From the NCBI GenBank assembly GCA_003142855.1, contig PLNW01000162.1, positions 62,001 to 126,000 of the forward strand: DNA of 64,000 nucleotides, in the 5' to 3' direction. Origin of the DNA: Myxococcales bacterium. Its GTDB lineage: Bacteria > Myxococcota_A > Polyangia > Fen-1088. Positions within the stretch are counted from its first letter, which is position 1, and every line of letters begins with the position of its first letter. The notes under the pieces were generated by a model. It searched no databases. It had not been told where the DNA came from and saw only the letters and a program-made list of their open reading frames with translations. Positions 8,648 through 16,782 of the stretch are shown piece after piece. Position numbers and translations under genes: made by a program.

Positions 8648-10039
8648 GTGCCTGCTGACATCGATCTTCCCGACGAGTCCGTGCCCGCGCCGGGCCTTCC
8701 CGGAGCGGCTGCCGGACGTGAGGACGAAGCGCTGCGGGAGCAGCTTCATCGCACCAGCGAGTTGGTGATGGCGCAGCGTTTGCCCGAAGCGGAGTTGCAG
8801 TTGCTGCGCGCACAGGCCGACGCACCCCACGATTTGCGCGTGCTCAAGCTGCTGGCGCTGGTGCGCTTCAAGCTGGGGCGTCTGGCCGAGGCCCGCCAGA
8901 TCTACCGGGAAGCTGCACAGATCGCTCCCGAGGATGCCGCCATCCGCCTCAACCTGGGCCTCATCGCGCTCAAGCTGGACTGGTTCGACGAAGCCGTGAC
9001 CGAGCTCGAGACCACCGTGCGCCTGCATCCCGACGATCGGCGTGCCTGGAGCTATCTTGGGTACGCTTGCGCGCGCACGGGTGCGCGAGGGCAAGCGGCG
9101 GCTGCTTTCCGGCGTGCGGGTCAGCACGAGCTGGCTGCGGAGATGGAGCGGGGGGCGAGCGCGTCTTCGTCAGCGTCGGAAGTGGAAGGAACGTCCGCCG
9201 CCGAGCCCGACCGCGCGCGTGCCGTCGACATGGGCCCGGCCACGCCCAGGCCGGAGCTGCGTGCGCCGGTACTCGGTGCCATCATGTCCGCGCAGCCCGC
9301 GCCGGCATCTGGAGCGGGCGAGATCGTTTCACTCTCCGCCTTTGCCATGGCTCGCATGCTAGCCCCAGCGCCCGATCTGGCGCCCCTCGCCTGGCTTGGG
9401 CAGGGGGTTCTGCGTTTTGCGGCCACCAGCGAGACCCATGTGCGTGAGTCGGCCTTGCTGGCGGCGCTCGGTGGGGTTGAGCTGCTTCCAGCCCGACGGC
9501 GAATGCGCGGACACATGTTGGGCGAAACCCTGACCTCACAGGGTGGGCGATTCCTTCGCCTGGCTGGAGCTGGGGACCTGTGGCTTTCTCCCTGGCGTGC
9601 GGGGCGTGCGCTTTTCGCACTGACGTTGGACCGGGACGTGCTCTACCTGCGTGACGACCACGTGGTGGCTTGGGGCGATGAACTGGTGTGGGAGTGGGGG
9701 CGGGTTCCAGGCGGTGGACCAGCCCTGCTGCAGTTTCGTGGCACGGGTCGGGTGGTCGTGAGCGCGGATCCTGACGATTTGGTGGCTCTGCGCCTGAGCG
9801 AGGGGGATTCGCTGGCCGTGTTGGGCTTGCGCCTTGTCGGCTGGGTGGGACGCGTGGTCGCGCAGAGCATGGCCGGGCGGGAAGGCGAGCCGGGCGACGC
9901 CTATGTCACCTGCGCCGGTGTCGGGGTAGTATTGCTGTCCAAACATGGCGAACCTACGCAGCCAGATGACGGATCTGCCCAACGTCGTGACGATGGCGAG
10001 GGTCCTGATCGTCCCGGTGGCTCTGTACTTCATCGATAA
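8648..10039 (+). CDS. TPR protein with C-terminal AIM24-like domain
   Basis: The 463-residue protein starts at GTG, 3 nt after the transglycosylase stop. Residues 30-160 form three or four TPR units (for example LRLNLGLIALKLDWFDEAV). A low-complexity linker covers about 165-225. The C-terminal half is a beta-rich AIM24/DUF124-type domain with the typical GEIVSLSAFAM..AP, GGRFLRLAGAGDLWLSP and DRDVLYLRDDHVVAW segments. AIM24 domains are of uncertain function. The end overlaps the start of pgsA by 95 nt in another frame, an unusually long overlap, so the last ~30 residues (Gly/Asp/Arg rich) are probably not structurally constrained. Confidence 0.75.
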   Translation: MPADIDLPDESVPAPGLPGAAAGREDEALREQLHRTSELVMAQRLPEAELQLLRAQADAPHDLRVLKLLALVRFKLGRLAEARQIYREAAQIAPEDAAIRLNLGLIALKLDWFDEAVTELETTVRLHPDDRRAWSYLGYACARTGARGQAAAAFRRAGQHELAAEMERGASASSSASEVEGTSAAEPDRARAVDMGPATPRPELRAPVLGAIMSAQPAPASGAGEIVSLSAFAMARMLAPAPDLAPLAWLGQGVLRFAATSETHVRESALLAALGGVELLPARRRMRGHMLGETLTSQGGRFLRLAGAGDLWLSPWRAGRALFALTLDRDVLYLRDDHVVAWGDELVWEWGRVPGGGPALLQFRGTGRVVVSADPDDLVALRLSEGDSLAVLGLRLVGWVGRVVAQSMAGREGEPGDAYVTCAGVGVVLLSKHGEPTQPDDGSAQRRDDGEGPDRPGGSVLHR

Positions 10040-10535
10040 CTTCAGTCCGGTTCGTAGTTTCATCGCCGCCTGTCTCTACCTGGTCGCCTCGGTGGGCGAT
10101 GGCCTCGATGGCTACCTGGCCCGCAGCCGGGGTCAGGTCAGCGTTTTGGGCAAGTTTCTCGATCCCTTGGCCGACAAGCTCATGGTCACGGCGGTGCTGG
10201 TCTTTCTGGCGGCGATGGGCCGCGCGACGGCCTGGGTGGTTGTGGTGCTGATTGCGCGCGACCTGTGCATCACCGGTCTGCGCAGCATCGCGTCCAGCGA
10301 GGGCATGGTGATGGCGGCCAGCCCGGGCGGAAAGATCAAGACCGCACTGCAGTTGGTGGCCATCAGTATGCTTCTTGTACATTTCAGCTACCCGGTGCTG
10401 GGGCTTGGTGTTTCGGTCGACTATCAGGTCGCGGGCAGCGTGCTGCTCTACGTTTCGCTGGTGGCTTCGTTGGCGTCCGGGGTCGAGTATGTGTGGGGCT
10501 TTGCCAAGGCCATGGGCGCGGTCAGACGCGTCTAG
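9945..10535 (+). CDS. pgsA: CDP-diacylglycerol-glycerol-3-phosphate 3-phosphatidyltransferase
   Basis: It makes phosphatidylglycerol phosphate from CDP-diacylglycerol and glycerol-3-phosphate in the inner membrane. The 196-residue protein carries the complete CDP-alcohol phosphatidyltransferase motif D-x2-DG-x2-AR-x8-G-x3-D-x3-D (from DGLDGYLAR to GKFLDPLAD, about residues 52-77) and four to six hydrophobic helices. The N-terminus DLPNVVTMARVLIVPV is typical of PgsA. The ATG at 9945 lies inside the preceding gene; a second ATG at 9966 (MTDLPN) would shorten the overlap and is also plausible. Confidence 0.92.
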   Translation: MANLRSQMTDLPNVVTMARVLIVPVALYFIDNFSPVRSFIAACLYLVASVGDGLDGYLARSRGQVSVLGKFLDPLADKLMVTAVLVFLAAMGRATAWVVVVLIARDLCITGLRSIASSEGMVMAASPGGKIKTALQLVAISMLLVHFSYPVLGLGVSVDYQVAGSVLLYVSLVASLASGVEYVWGFAKAMGAVRRV

Positions 10536-10632
10536 CAGCAGGCGTTTCGGCTCCAGTTTGGCGAGAGAGTTTGCGTTGCTAGCCTCCGGCCGCCGAGAAC
10601 GCAGAGGGGAGAGGAGAGGGCACAGAGTCTAG

Positions 10633-11544
10633 TCAGGCGGCGACGCGGCGGCGGAGGATCCGGTAGGTGATGGCGGCGGCGGTGCCGAGAGCGAGGCTGA
10701 GGGCTTGCGCGGTGGAGAGCGCGAGGGGCTGGTGCACGGGCAGGTCGAGCCAGCTGGCCAGGCGTGGCAGAGAGAGTTCGAAGAGAAATCCGCGGCTGGT
10801 GTCTCCGCGCAGAACCTCGACGGTCGCGCGCAGAAGCGCGTACCCCATGGCGTAGACCAGGGCCAGCGAACCGGGAAACCGCCGGCGTCGACGCAGGAGC
10901 ATGAGCAGCGTGAACAGCAGGGCTTCACCCGCTGCCTCGTAGAGCTGGGTGGGAGCAAGGGCCGGGGTCAAGGGTGCGCCGGGCGCGACCAGACCCGCGT
11001 GGGCCAACTCATGATACGCGACGCTGGCAGGGGGAAAACGCACGCCCAGCGAGGTGACCTTGCCGTAGCAGCATCCCGCCAGAAAACAACCCACGCGTCC
11101 CAAGGCATGGCCAAGAGCGAGGGAGGGGGCGAGCAGGTCAGCCACGTTGCCCAGAGACCAGGACCGCCGATGCGCGAAGAGCAAGACCACGGCGGCCGCC
11201 GCGAGAGCACCTCCGTAGAAGACCAGGCCGCCCTGCCAGATGTAGAGAGGAGCCGCGCAGTCGCGGAGCACGCGCAGGGCAGGGCGGGGCAGGCCGACTC
11301 CCGCGCACAGGCGGCCATAGTCGCTCGCGTGCACGAGCACATAGAGGACGCGTGAACCCACGATACCGGCCACCAGAGCCCAAAATGTCAAATCGAGCAC
11401 GGCCGCCGTGTCGAAGCCCATGCGCCGTCCTTGGCGAAGCGCCAACAGCACACCCGCGATGGCGCCCACGGCGATGAGAAAGCCGTAGGCGTGGATGTCC
11501 AGCCCGTGAGTTCCGAAATGCAGCGTGAGAAGATTTGGCCTCAC
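10633..11544 (-). CDS. lgt: Prolipoprotein diacylglyceryl transferase, copy 1
   Basis: It transfers diacylglyceryl from phosphatidylglycerol to the lipobox cysteine of prelipoproteins, in the inner membrane. The 303-residue multipass protein carries GRVGCFLAGCCYG (about residues 153-165), the deltaproteobacterial form of the Lgt signature, and a late TVEVLRGDTSRG matching the conserved Arg-containing loop. The usual HPTQLYE motif reads APTQLYE. It follows and overlaps the second lgt by 4 nt, so both come from one transcript with lspA and ileS. Because many lipoproteins are seen even in this window, the two copies may divide substrates, but that is inference. Confidence 0.85.
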   Translation of the reverse strand: MRPNLLTLHFGTHGLDIHAYGFLIAVGAIAGVLLALRQGRRMGFDTAAVLDLTFWALVAGIVGSRVLYVLVHASDYGRLCAGVGLPRPALRVLRDCAAPLYIWQGGLVFYGGALAAAAVVLLFAHRRSWSLGNVADLLAPSLALGHALGRVGCFLAGCCYGKVTSLGVRFPPASVAYHELAHAGLVAPGAPLTPALAPTQLYEAAGEALLFTLLMLLRRRRRFPGSLALVYAMGYALLRATVEVLRGDTSRGFLFELSLPRLASWLDLPVHQPLALSTAQALSLALGTAAAITYRILRRRVAA

Positions 11545-12521
11545 GCGCTCTCCTGCGTCGGGGCCGGGTCAGCCAGCCAACGCGAACGCAGACCACCAAG
11601 CAGCAGGTAGATTCCACAGGCGACGAGCGGCACGGACAGGATCTGCGAGGTGGACAGCCAACCGAAAAACACGCCCCGATCGTCGTCGCGGAAGATCTCG
11701 ACGAAAGAGCGCAGGATGCCTTTCATGATGAGCAGCCAGGCGAAGACCTGACCATCGATCCGTTTTCGTCGGCGCACGACGAAATACAGCAACAGGAACA
11801 TGACGAAGTCGAGCAGGGCGAGGTAGATCTCCGTCGGGTGCACCGGCAGGGCCGGGCTGCCCTCGGCAATCAGGCCGGCGGCGTGCTGAGCTTCCCACGC
11901 GCTAGATCCCACGGGGAAACGCACGGCCCAGGGCAGGTGCGACACCTTGCCGTAGCAGCAGCCGTTGAAAAAGCATCCTACGCGGGTGAGCGCCAGACCG
12001 AAGGCAATCCAGGGCGCGGCCAGGTCAGCCACCACCCACTGGCCCATGCGGTGCTTGCGCGCGTAGGTGATGCCGAAGACCGCGGCGAAGATGAACCCGC
12101 CGTAGTAGGCCAGACCGCCCCGCCACACCTTGAAGACCGCGAGACAGTCACGCGGTGGGTGGCAGGTGTGCGCGGCCAGGTTGCACACGTAGTCCCAGCC
12201 GCACTCCGAGCTGGCGTTGCAATGGGCGACCTTGGCCTCGGTGGCAGCGACCTTGAAGTTGTCCACACACAAGTTCACGTATTCGTGGAAATGGCCGTCG
12301 GCGATGACGTGCAGAACGCGCGACCCGACCACCGCCCAGAGAATGAGATCGATCCAAAGGTCGAAGATTCGCCCACGGTCAAGCCCGAGCTTGGGCGCTT
12401 CCCGTCGCATCATCCACAGCCCGACCAGGAAGCTGAGCGCGAGCGCGGTGAAGTAGGCGGGCACGTCGAGCCGCCCCAGCCAGGGAATGTCGATCCCGAA
12501 GTCGATCAGGATCGGGCGCAT
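11541..12521 (-). CDS. lgt: Prolipoprotein diacylglyceryl transferase, copy 2, with Cys-rich loop
   Basis: The 326-residue Lgt paralogue has TRVGCFFNGCCYG (Gly of the usual GR replaced by Thr), the intact VHPTEIY motif and VEIFRDDDRG. A loop of about 40 residues near positions 84-126 has six cysteines (85, 101, 107, 113, 120, 126) and no counterpart in copy 1. It should face the periplasm and could be disulfide bonded. The product and reaction are as for copy 1. The start ATG lies after a 209-nt spacer from lspA that holds a GTGGYC-repeat inverted tract. Which copy is the housekeeping enzyme cannot be decided from sequence. Confidence 0.82.
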   Translation of the reverse strand: MRPILIDFGIDIPWLGRLDVPAYFTALALSFLVGLWMMRREAPKLGLDRGRIFDLWIDLILWAVVGSRVLHVIADGHFHEYVNLCVDNFKVAATEAKVAHCNASSECGWDYVCNLAAHTCHPPRDCLAVFKVWRGGLAYYGGFIFAAVFGITYARKHRMGQWVVADLAAPWIAFGLALTRVGCFFNGCCYGKVSHLPWAVRFPVGSSAWEAQHAAGLIAEGSPALPVHPTEIYLALLDFVMFLLLYFVVRRRKRIDGQVFAWLLIMKGILRSFVEIFRDDDRGVFFGWLSTSQILSVPLVACGIYLLLGGLRSRWLADPAPTQESA

Positions 12522-12543
12522 GGTTGTCTTCTCCTGGCAGACG

Positions 12544-12653
12544 CGTGGTCGTGGCCGTGGCCGTGGTCGTGGTCGCGGTCGTGGTCGGAGTGATCACCGT
12601 CGGCCACGGCCACGGCCACGCGGACGACTACGACCACGTCTACGACCACCACC
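12544..12653. repeat. Large imperfect inverted repeat of GTGGYC hexamers
   Basis: The plus strand reads repeated GTGGTC/GTGGCC units at about 12544-12588, then a short centre with TGATCA, then repeated GGCCAC/GACCAC-type units at about 12600-12653. The two tracts are broadly complementary, so the lspA-lgt spacer could form a long hairpin in the minus-strand transcript. It behaves like an expanding simple-sequence repeat. A role as attenuator or mRNA-processing site is possible but not shown. Confidence 0.6.
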
Positions 12654-12730
12654 GATCGTCCCGATTGGGTGCGCGACACGATCATGGAAAGGCCTGTTCT
12701 TTCGAGATGTGGCTCGGTCTGTCCGGGCGC

Positions 12731-13258
12731 CTAGCGGCCGCCCCTCGCACCTTCGGGTGGCGCGGCTGTGCGACGCCGGTCAAGCATCATGTCGAGTGCC
12801 ATGAGGCACACGCCCACCACCAGGGCTGCGTCGGCGACGTTGAAGGCCGGCCATTCGTGGCCGTGGTACTTCCACACGATAAAGTCACTCACCCGGCCGG
12901 CGATGATGCGGTCAACCAGGTTTCCCACCGCGCCCCCGCCCACCAAGCCGAGCGCGAGATGCAGGCGAGTTTGGCGGGGATCTGTGCGGCGCAAGTAGTG
13001 AAAGACCAGGGCCAGTGCCGCCAGAGCCATCAGCGACAGCAAGATTCGGCCGCCAGGCAGTTGCTGGAGCATCCCGAATGCCACGCCAGTGTTCTCCGAG
13101 TAGCGCAAGTCGAAGTAGCCATCAACCACCACGACACTGCGCCACGAGGCGAGCGGCTTGAGGTCGGCACGGGCCAGCACCTTGGTCCACTGATCGAGAA
13201 AAAGCGAAACCACGGCCGTGACCGTGAACAGGATGGTGCGGCGTTTTGTGGGGCTCAT
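12731..13258 (-). CDS. lspA: Lipoprotein signal peptidase II
   Basis: It cleaves the signal peptide of diacylglyceryl-modified prelipoproteins. The 175-residue protein has four membrane helices, DQWTKV near the N-terminus, the RYSENTGVAFG loop, and both catalytic aspartates: NLVDR (with GGAVGNLVDRI before it) and FNVADAALV. The ATG at 13258 overlaps the ileS TGA (ATGA), which sets this start and couples translation. The order ileS-lspA-lgt-lgt places protein synthesis and lipoprotein maturation genes together, as in many bacteria. Confidence 0.94.
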   Translation of the reverse strand: MSPTKRRTILFTVTAVVSLFLDQWTKVLARADLKPLASWRSVVVVDGYFDLRYSENTGVAFGMLQQLPGGRILLSLMALAALALVFHYLRRTDPRQTRLHLALGLVGGGAVGNLVDRIIAGRVSDFIVWKYHGHEWPAFNVADAALVVGVCLMALDMMLDRRRTAAPPEGARGGR

Positions 13259-16110
13259 TGCGACTCCAGCAAGCTGACCACGGCGGCGCAGCGAGTGCAA
13301 AGGTTTGGCTCAGCGGCGTAGCCGGAGGCCGACCCGGTGCGCCGCCAGCAGCGCGGGCATGTCGGGCCACCGGCTTCGCTGACGGCGATTTCGGTTTCGC
13401 TCGCGACATCGTGGGCGGTGAGCTCCAGTTGCGACACCACGGTCAACTCAAGCAGGTTCGCGAGTTCGCGCTGCCATTGCCCTCGTTGCGACGCAGTCGG
13501 CGTCACCGTGACCTTGGCCTCCAGGGCCTTGTGGCCTGCGGCGCGGAAGGGTTCCAACTTGGCCAGGACGATTTCGCGCAAAGGCCGAACCTCATCCTGC
13601 CAGCGCCGGACTGCATCGCCCAGCGGCGTCGGCTCTTTACGAATTTGGCCGTGCACGTCGAAGGGCTCGCCGGTCTGTCGCAAGAGCTCGTCGGCCACGT
13701 CCTGCGCCGAGAAGCACAGGATGGGCGCCATCCAGGTGGCGATGGTGCGCACCATCTCGTAGAAAACGGTTTGTACGCTACGCCGGCTGGCCGAGCCGGG
13801 GGCGTCGCAGTACAGGGCGTCCTTCACCGGATCCACGTATTCGGCCGATACCGTGACCACGTAGTCCACCATCCGTCGGACCACTTCGTGGAAGGCGTAG
13901 CCACGATAGGCGTCGAACACCTGCCGGTCGCGGTCGCGCAGGCATTCCAGGGCCAGACGATCCAGGTCGCGCAACTTGTCGTCGGGCACAAGATCGCGCG
14001 AGGGCACAAAGTCGTACAGGTTCGACAAGAGGTAGCGGCAGGTGTTGCGGATCTTGCGATACGCCTCGCCCAGCTGATCCATGATGGTCTTGCTGAACAC
14101 CACGTCGGCTTGGTAGTCGGCCGCGGCGGCCCACAGGCGCAAGACTTCGGCGCCGTTCTTCTCCATCCACGCGCCTGGCTCGACGTAGTCGGTCTTCACG
14201 CCTGCGGCGCGCGCTTTCTCGATTTCAGACTTTGAATAGACCTTGCCGCGCTCGTCGAGCACCCAACCATGGGTCAGCACCGCCTTATAGGGCGCGCTGC
14301 CCCGCGCGGCCACCGCGGCGAGCAGCGACGAATGAAACCAGCCGCGGTGCTGATCGGCGCCTTCCAGATAGAGATCGACTTTTTCACCTTTGGTTACCAA
14401 CCTACCGTCGGCCACGGCAGCCCAGGACACGCCTGACTCGAACCAGACGTCGACGATGTCTGCACCTTTTTCGAGATCCGTGCCCTGGCACTTTGGGCAG
14501 CGCGTGCCCGCTGGGTGAAGCTCGCTGGTCGGCCGGGTGAACCAGGCGTTGGCGCCCTCGGCCTCGAACAGGGCGGCCACGAATTCCATCGCCTCGGGCA
14601 CAAGGAAAGGCTCGTCGCACGCCTTACAAACATAGGCGGGGATGGGCACGCCCCACAGGCGCTGGCGCGACAGGCACCAGTCGGGTCGAACCTCAATCAT
14701 GCCGCGGATGCGATCCTTGCCCCACGTCGGAATCCACTGGGTGAGATCGATCTCGGCCAGGGCCTTTTCGCGCAGGCTGGTCGCGTCGCCGCGATCGCCC
14801 AGGCGCGCGAACCACTGGCTGGTGGCGCGGAAGAGCACCGGGTGCTTGCAGCGCCAGCAATGCGGATACTGGTGGCGCACGGTCTCGCCGGGCTTGTTGA
14901 GCAGAAAGCCGGTTTCCGCCAGCAAGGCCACGATTTTGGGGTTGGCTTCCAGCACGGGCTGGCCAGTCCACAGCGGCACCTCGGCGGTGTAGCGGCCGCG
15001 ACTGTCCACGGGCGCGTAGATTTCTAGGCCCTCGGCGCGACCGACGGTGTAGTCCTCGGCGCCGTGGCCCGGGGCGGTGTGCACCAAGCCGGTGCCTGCC
15101 TCCAGTGTGGCGTGGGCCGCAAAGGCCAGGCGGAAATCGCGCTCGCTGCGCGGCTTGCCGACAAAGGGGTGCTGATAGCGAACGCCGCGCAGGGCAGCCA
15201 GCTTGTCGCCGGCAATTTCGATCCATTCAGCCTTGGGCGGGACGGCAAGACCGCAGGCGGCGAGAAACGCCTCGGCCAGCTCGTGCGCCACGATCAGGTA
15301 CTCGCGCCGGCCCGCGCGCTCGACCGGAACGCCGGCATAGGCAAGCTGCGGGTTGGCCACCACGGCCAAGTTGGCGGCCAAGGTCCACGGCGTGGTGGTC
15401 CAGATGACCAGCGCAGCGGCCGCCTTGCCGAAGAGCCGCTCCACCGCGGGTTGGTTGGGCAGGAGTGGAAAGCGCACGTAGATCGACGGCGAGTTGTGAT
15501 CAGCGTACTCCACCTCAGCCTCGGCCAACGCCGTTTGGTGGGTGGTGCACCAGTGCACAGGCCGCTTGGCGCGGTAGAGCAGCCCCTGGCGGGCAAAGGC
15601 CGCCAGGATGCGCACGATGGTCGCCTCGTAGCCCTTGGCCAGCGTCAGGTAGGGATGGTCCCACAGGCCCACGCAACCCAGGCGCCGGAAATCGGCGCGC
15701 ATGACGTCGACGAACTTGAGCGCGTGAACCTCGCAGCGCTTGCGGAACTCGGCGGTGTCCAGCTTGGAACGGCCACCGGCCGCCTTTTCCACCTGGTGCT
15801 CGATGGGAAGGCCGTGACAATCCCAGCCGGGCACGAAGCACGCGCGCTTGCCCATCAGCAGCTGCGAACGGACGATGATGTCTTTGAGAACCTTGTTAAG
15901 CAGCGTGCCGTAGTGAATCCCGCCTGTCGCGTAGGGAGGGCCATCGTGCAGCACGAAGGCTGGCGCGCCTGCCGCCTCGCGGGCCGCCAGCAGCTTCTCG
16001 TAGTGGCGTTCGTCGGCCCAGCGTTTGAGCCACAGGGGCTCGCGGCGGGCCAGATCGGCGCGCATGGGGAATTCGGTCTTGGGCAGGCTGAGTGTGTTTT
16101 TCCAGTCCAC
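13255..16110 (-). CDS. ileS: Isoleucyl-tRNA synthetase
   Basis: It charges tRNA-Ile with isoleucine and edits misactivated valine. With the GTG start at 16110 the protein is 951 residues and begins DWKNTLSLPKTEFPMRADL, aligned to the usual IleS N-terminus; an ATG at 16152 would add 14 residues. The class I HIGH motif reads HYGT in GGIHYGTLLNKVLKD. The editing domain carries TTPWTLAANLAV and the ELGEDYTVG-like GHGAEDYTVG. The KMSKS loop is a variant, GKVYSKSEIEKA, followed by about ten extra residues before GAEVLRLW. The C-terminal zinc finger is intact (CPRCW..LCTRC). The 5' end lies 40 nt from the divergent deaminase gene, so both promoters must be close together. Confidence 0.93.
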   Translation of the reverse strand: MDWKNTLSLPKTEFPMRADLARREPLWLKRWADERHYEKLLAAREAAGAPAFVLHDGPPYATGGIHYGTLLNKVLKDIIVRSQLLMGKRACFVPGWDCHGLPIEHQVEKAAGGRSKLDTAEFRKRCEVHALKFVDVMRADFRRLGCVGLWDHPYLTLAKGYEATIVRILAAFARQGLLYRAKRPVHWCTTHQTALAEAEVEYADHNSPSIYVRFPLLPNQPAVERLFGKAAAALVIWTTTPWTLAANLAVVANPQLAYAGVPVERAGRREYLIVAHELAEAFLAACGLAVPPKAEWIEIAGDKLAALRGVRYQHPFVGKPRSERDFRLAFAAHATLEAGTGLVHTAPGHGAEDYTVGRAEGLEIYAPVDSRGRYTAEVPLWTGQPVLEANPKIVALLAETGFLLNKPGETVRHQYPHCWRCKHPVLFRATSQWFARLGDRGDATSLREKALAEIDLTQWIPTWGKDRIRGMIEVRPDWCLSRQRLWGVPIPAYVCKACDEPFLVPEAMEFVAALFEAEGANAWFTRPTSELHPAGTRCPKCQGTDLEKGADIVDVWFESGVSWAAVADGRLVTKGEKVDLYLEGADQHRGWFHSSLLAAVAARGSAPYKAVLTHGWVLDERGKVYSKSEIEKARAAGVKTDYVEPGAWMEKNGAEVLRLWAAAADYQADVVFSKTIMDQLGEAYRKIRNTCRYLLSNLYDFVPSRDLVPDDKLRDLDRLALECLRDRDRQVFDAYRGYAFHEVVRRMVDYVVTVSAEYVDPVKDALYCDAPGSASRRSVQTVFYEMVRTIATWMAPILCFSAQDVADELLRQTGEPFDVHGQIRKEPTPLGDAVRRWQDEVRPLREIVLAKLEPFRAAGHKALEAKVTVTPTASQRGQWQRELANLLELTVVSQLELTAHDVASETEIAVSEAGGPTCPRCWRRTGSASGYAAEPNLCTRCAAVVSLLESQ

Positions 16111-16150
16111 GGGTCGTCGGATACTAGCAGACCCGTGGTAGATATGGCGC

Positions 16151-16606
16151 ATGGCCGAGCGGGCTTCCTGGGACGAGTACTTCATGAACATCGCGCGGGT
16201 CGTGTCGTCGCGCTCAACCTGTCCGCGCAAGTCAGTGGGTGCGGTGATCGTGCGCGACAAGACCATCCTGTCGACCGGCTACAACGGGTCCATTCGCGGA
16301 ATGCCCCACTGCGCTGAAGTGGGCCACATGATGGAGAACGGCCACTGCGTGGCCACCATCCACGCGGAGAGCAACGCCATCCTGCAGGCCGCGCGCAACG
16401 GCGTCAGGATTGACGGCGGCACCATCTATGTGACCGCCAGTCCCTGCTGGAATTGTTTCAAGGAGATTGCCAACTCCGGGATTTGTCGCATCGTCTACGG
16501 CGAATTCTATCGCGACGACCGCATCTTCTCCGTCGCTGCCAGCCTGAAGATCGAGCTACTTCACCTGGCGGGCACGGGGCCGTCTGTCGCAGCGTCAACG
16601 ATCTGA
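16151..16606 (+). CDS. Deoxycytidylate (dCMP) deaminase, ComEB-like
   Basis: It converts dCMP to dUMP for thymidylate synthesis. The 151-residue protein has the cytidine deaminase zinc site: HAESNAIL near residue 72 (His ligand plus catalytic Glu) and PCWNC near residue 98 (two Cys ligands). SVGAVIVRDKTILSTGYNG is the usual N-terminal substrate strand. The extra Cys/His near HCAEVGHMMENGHC resembles the second metal region of dCMP deaminases. The length is normal. The stop is followed after 3 nt by the 73-nt two-hairpin repeat. Confidence 0.88.
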   Translation: MAERASWDEYFMNIARVVSSRSTCPRKSVGAVIVRDKTILSTGYNGSIRGMPHCAEVGHMMENGHCVATIHAESNAILQAARNGVRIDGGTIYVTASPCWNCFKEIANSGICRIVYGEFYRDDRIFSVAASLKIELLHLAGTGPSVAASTI

Positions 16607-16609
16607 TAT

Positions 16610-16682
16610 GGGAACCCTCAAAGGGTTCCCATGCCCTCCCGCGATGGTGCGCGGCGAGCAAAGCTCGCCGGCTTCCCACGCG
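16610..16682 (+). repeat. Two-hairpin dispersed repeat, copy A
   Basis: This 73-nt element begins with the hairpin GGGAACCC-TCAAA-GGGTTCCC and ends with GGCGAGC-AAA-GCTCGCC, joined by TGCCCTCCCGCGATGGT. It is 65/73 identical to the element on the minus strand at 63900-63972. Where the second stems differ, two base pairs are flipped compensatorily (G-C to C-G), so structure appears conserved. It lies directly after the dCMP deaminase stop codon on the coding strand and could shape its 3' end. Confidence 0.8.
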
Positions 16683-16782
16683 ACGCGCTTGGTTGAGTGT
16701 CGGCTTTCGGCGCACACCGGCGCCGTTTTTGCGGCTTTTAGAAGTTGACAGGCACCGAAGTCCCGGCAACCCTTATAAGGGC

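Noticed and set aside
11535..12593. 352-codon plus-strand frame over lgt copy 2
   Set aside because: It is antisense to a clear Lgt protein, is His/Gln/Glu-rich without domains, and has no ribosome-binding site.
12524..13321. Plus-strand frame encoding Val/His-rich repeats
   Set aside because: It is a translation of the GTGGYC repeat tract and of lspA antisense; not a plausible protein.
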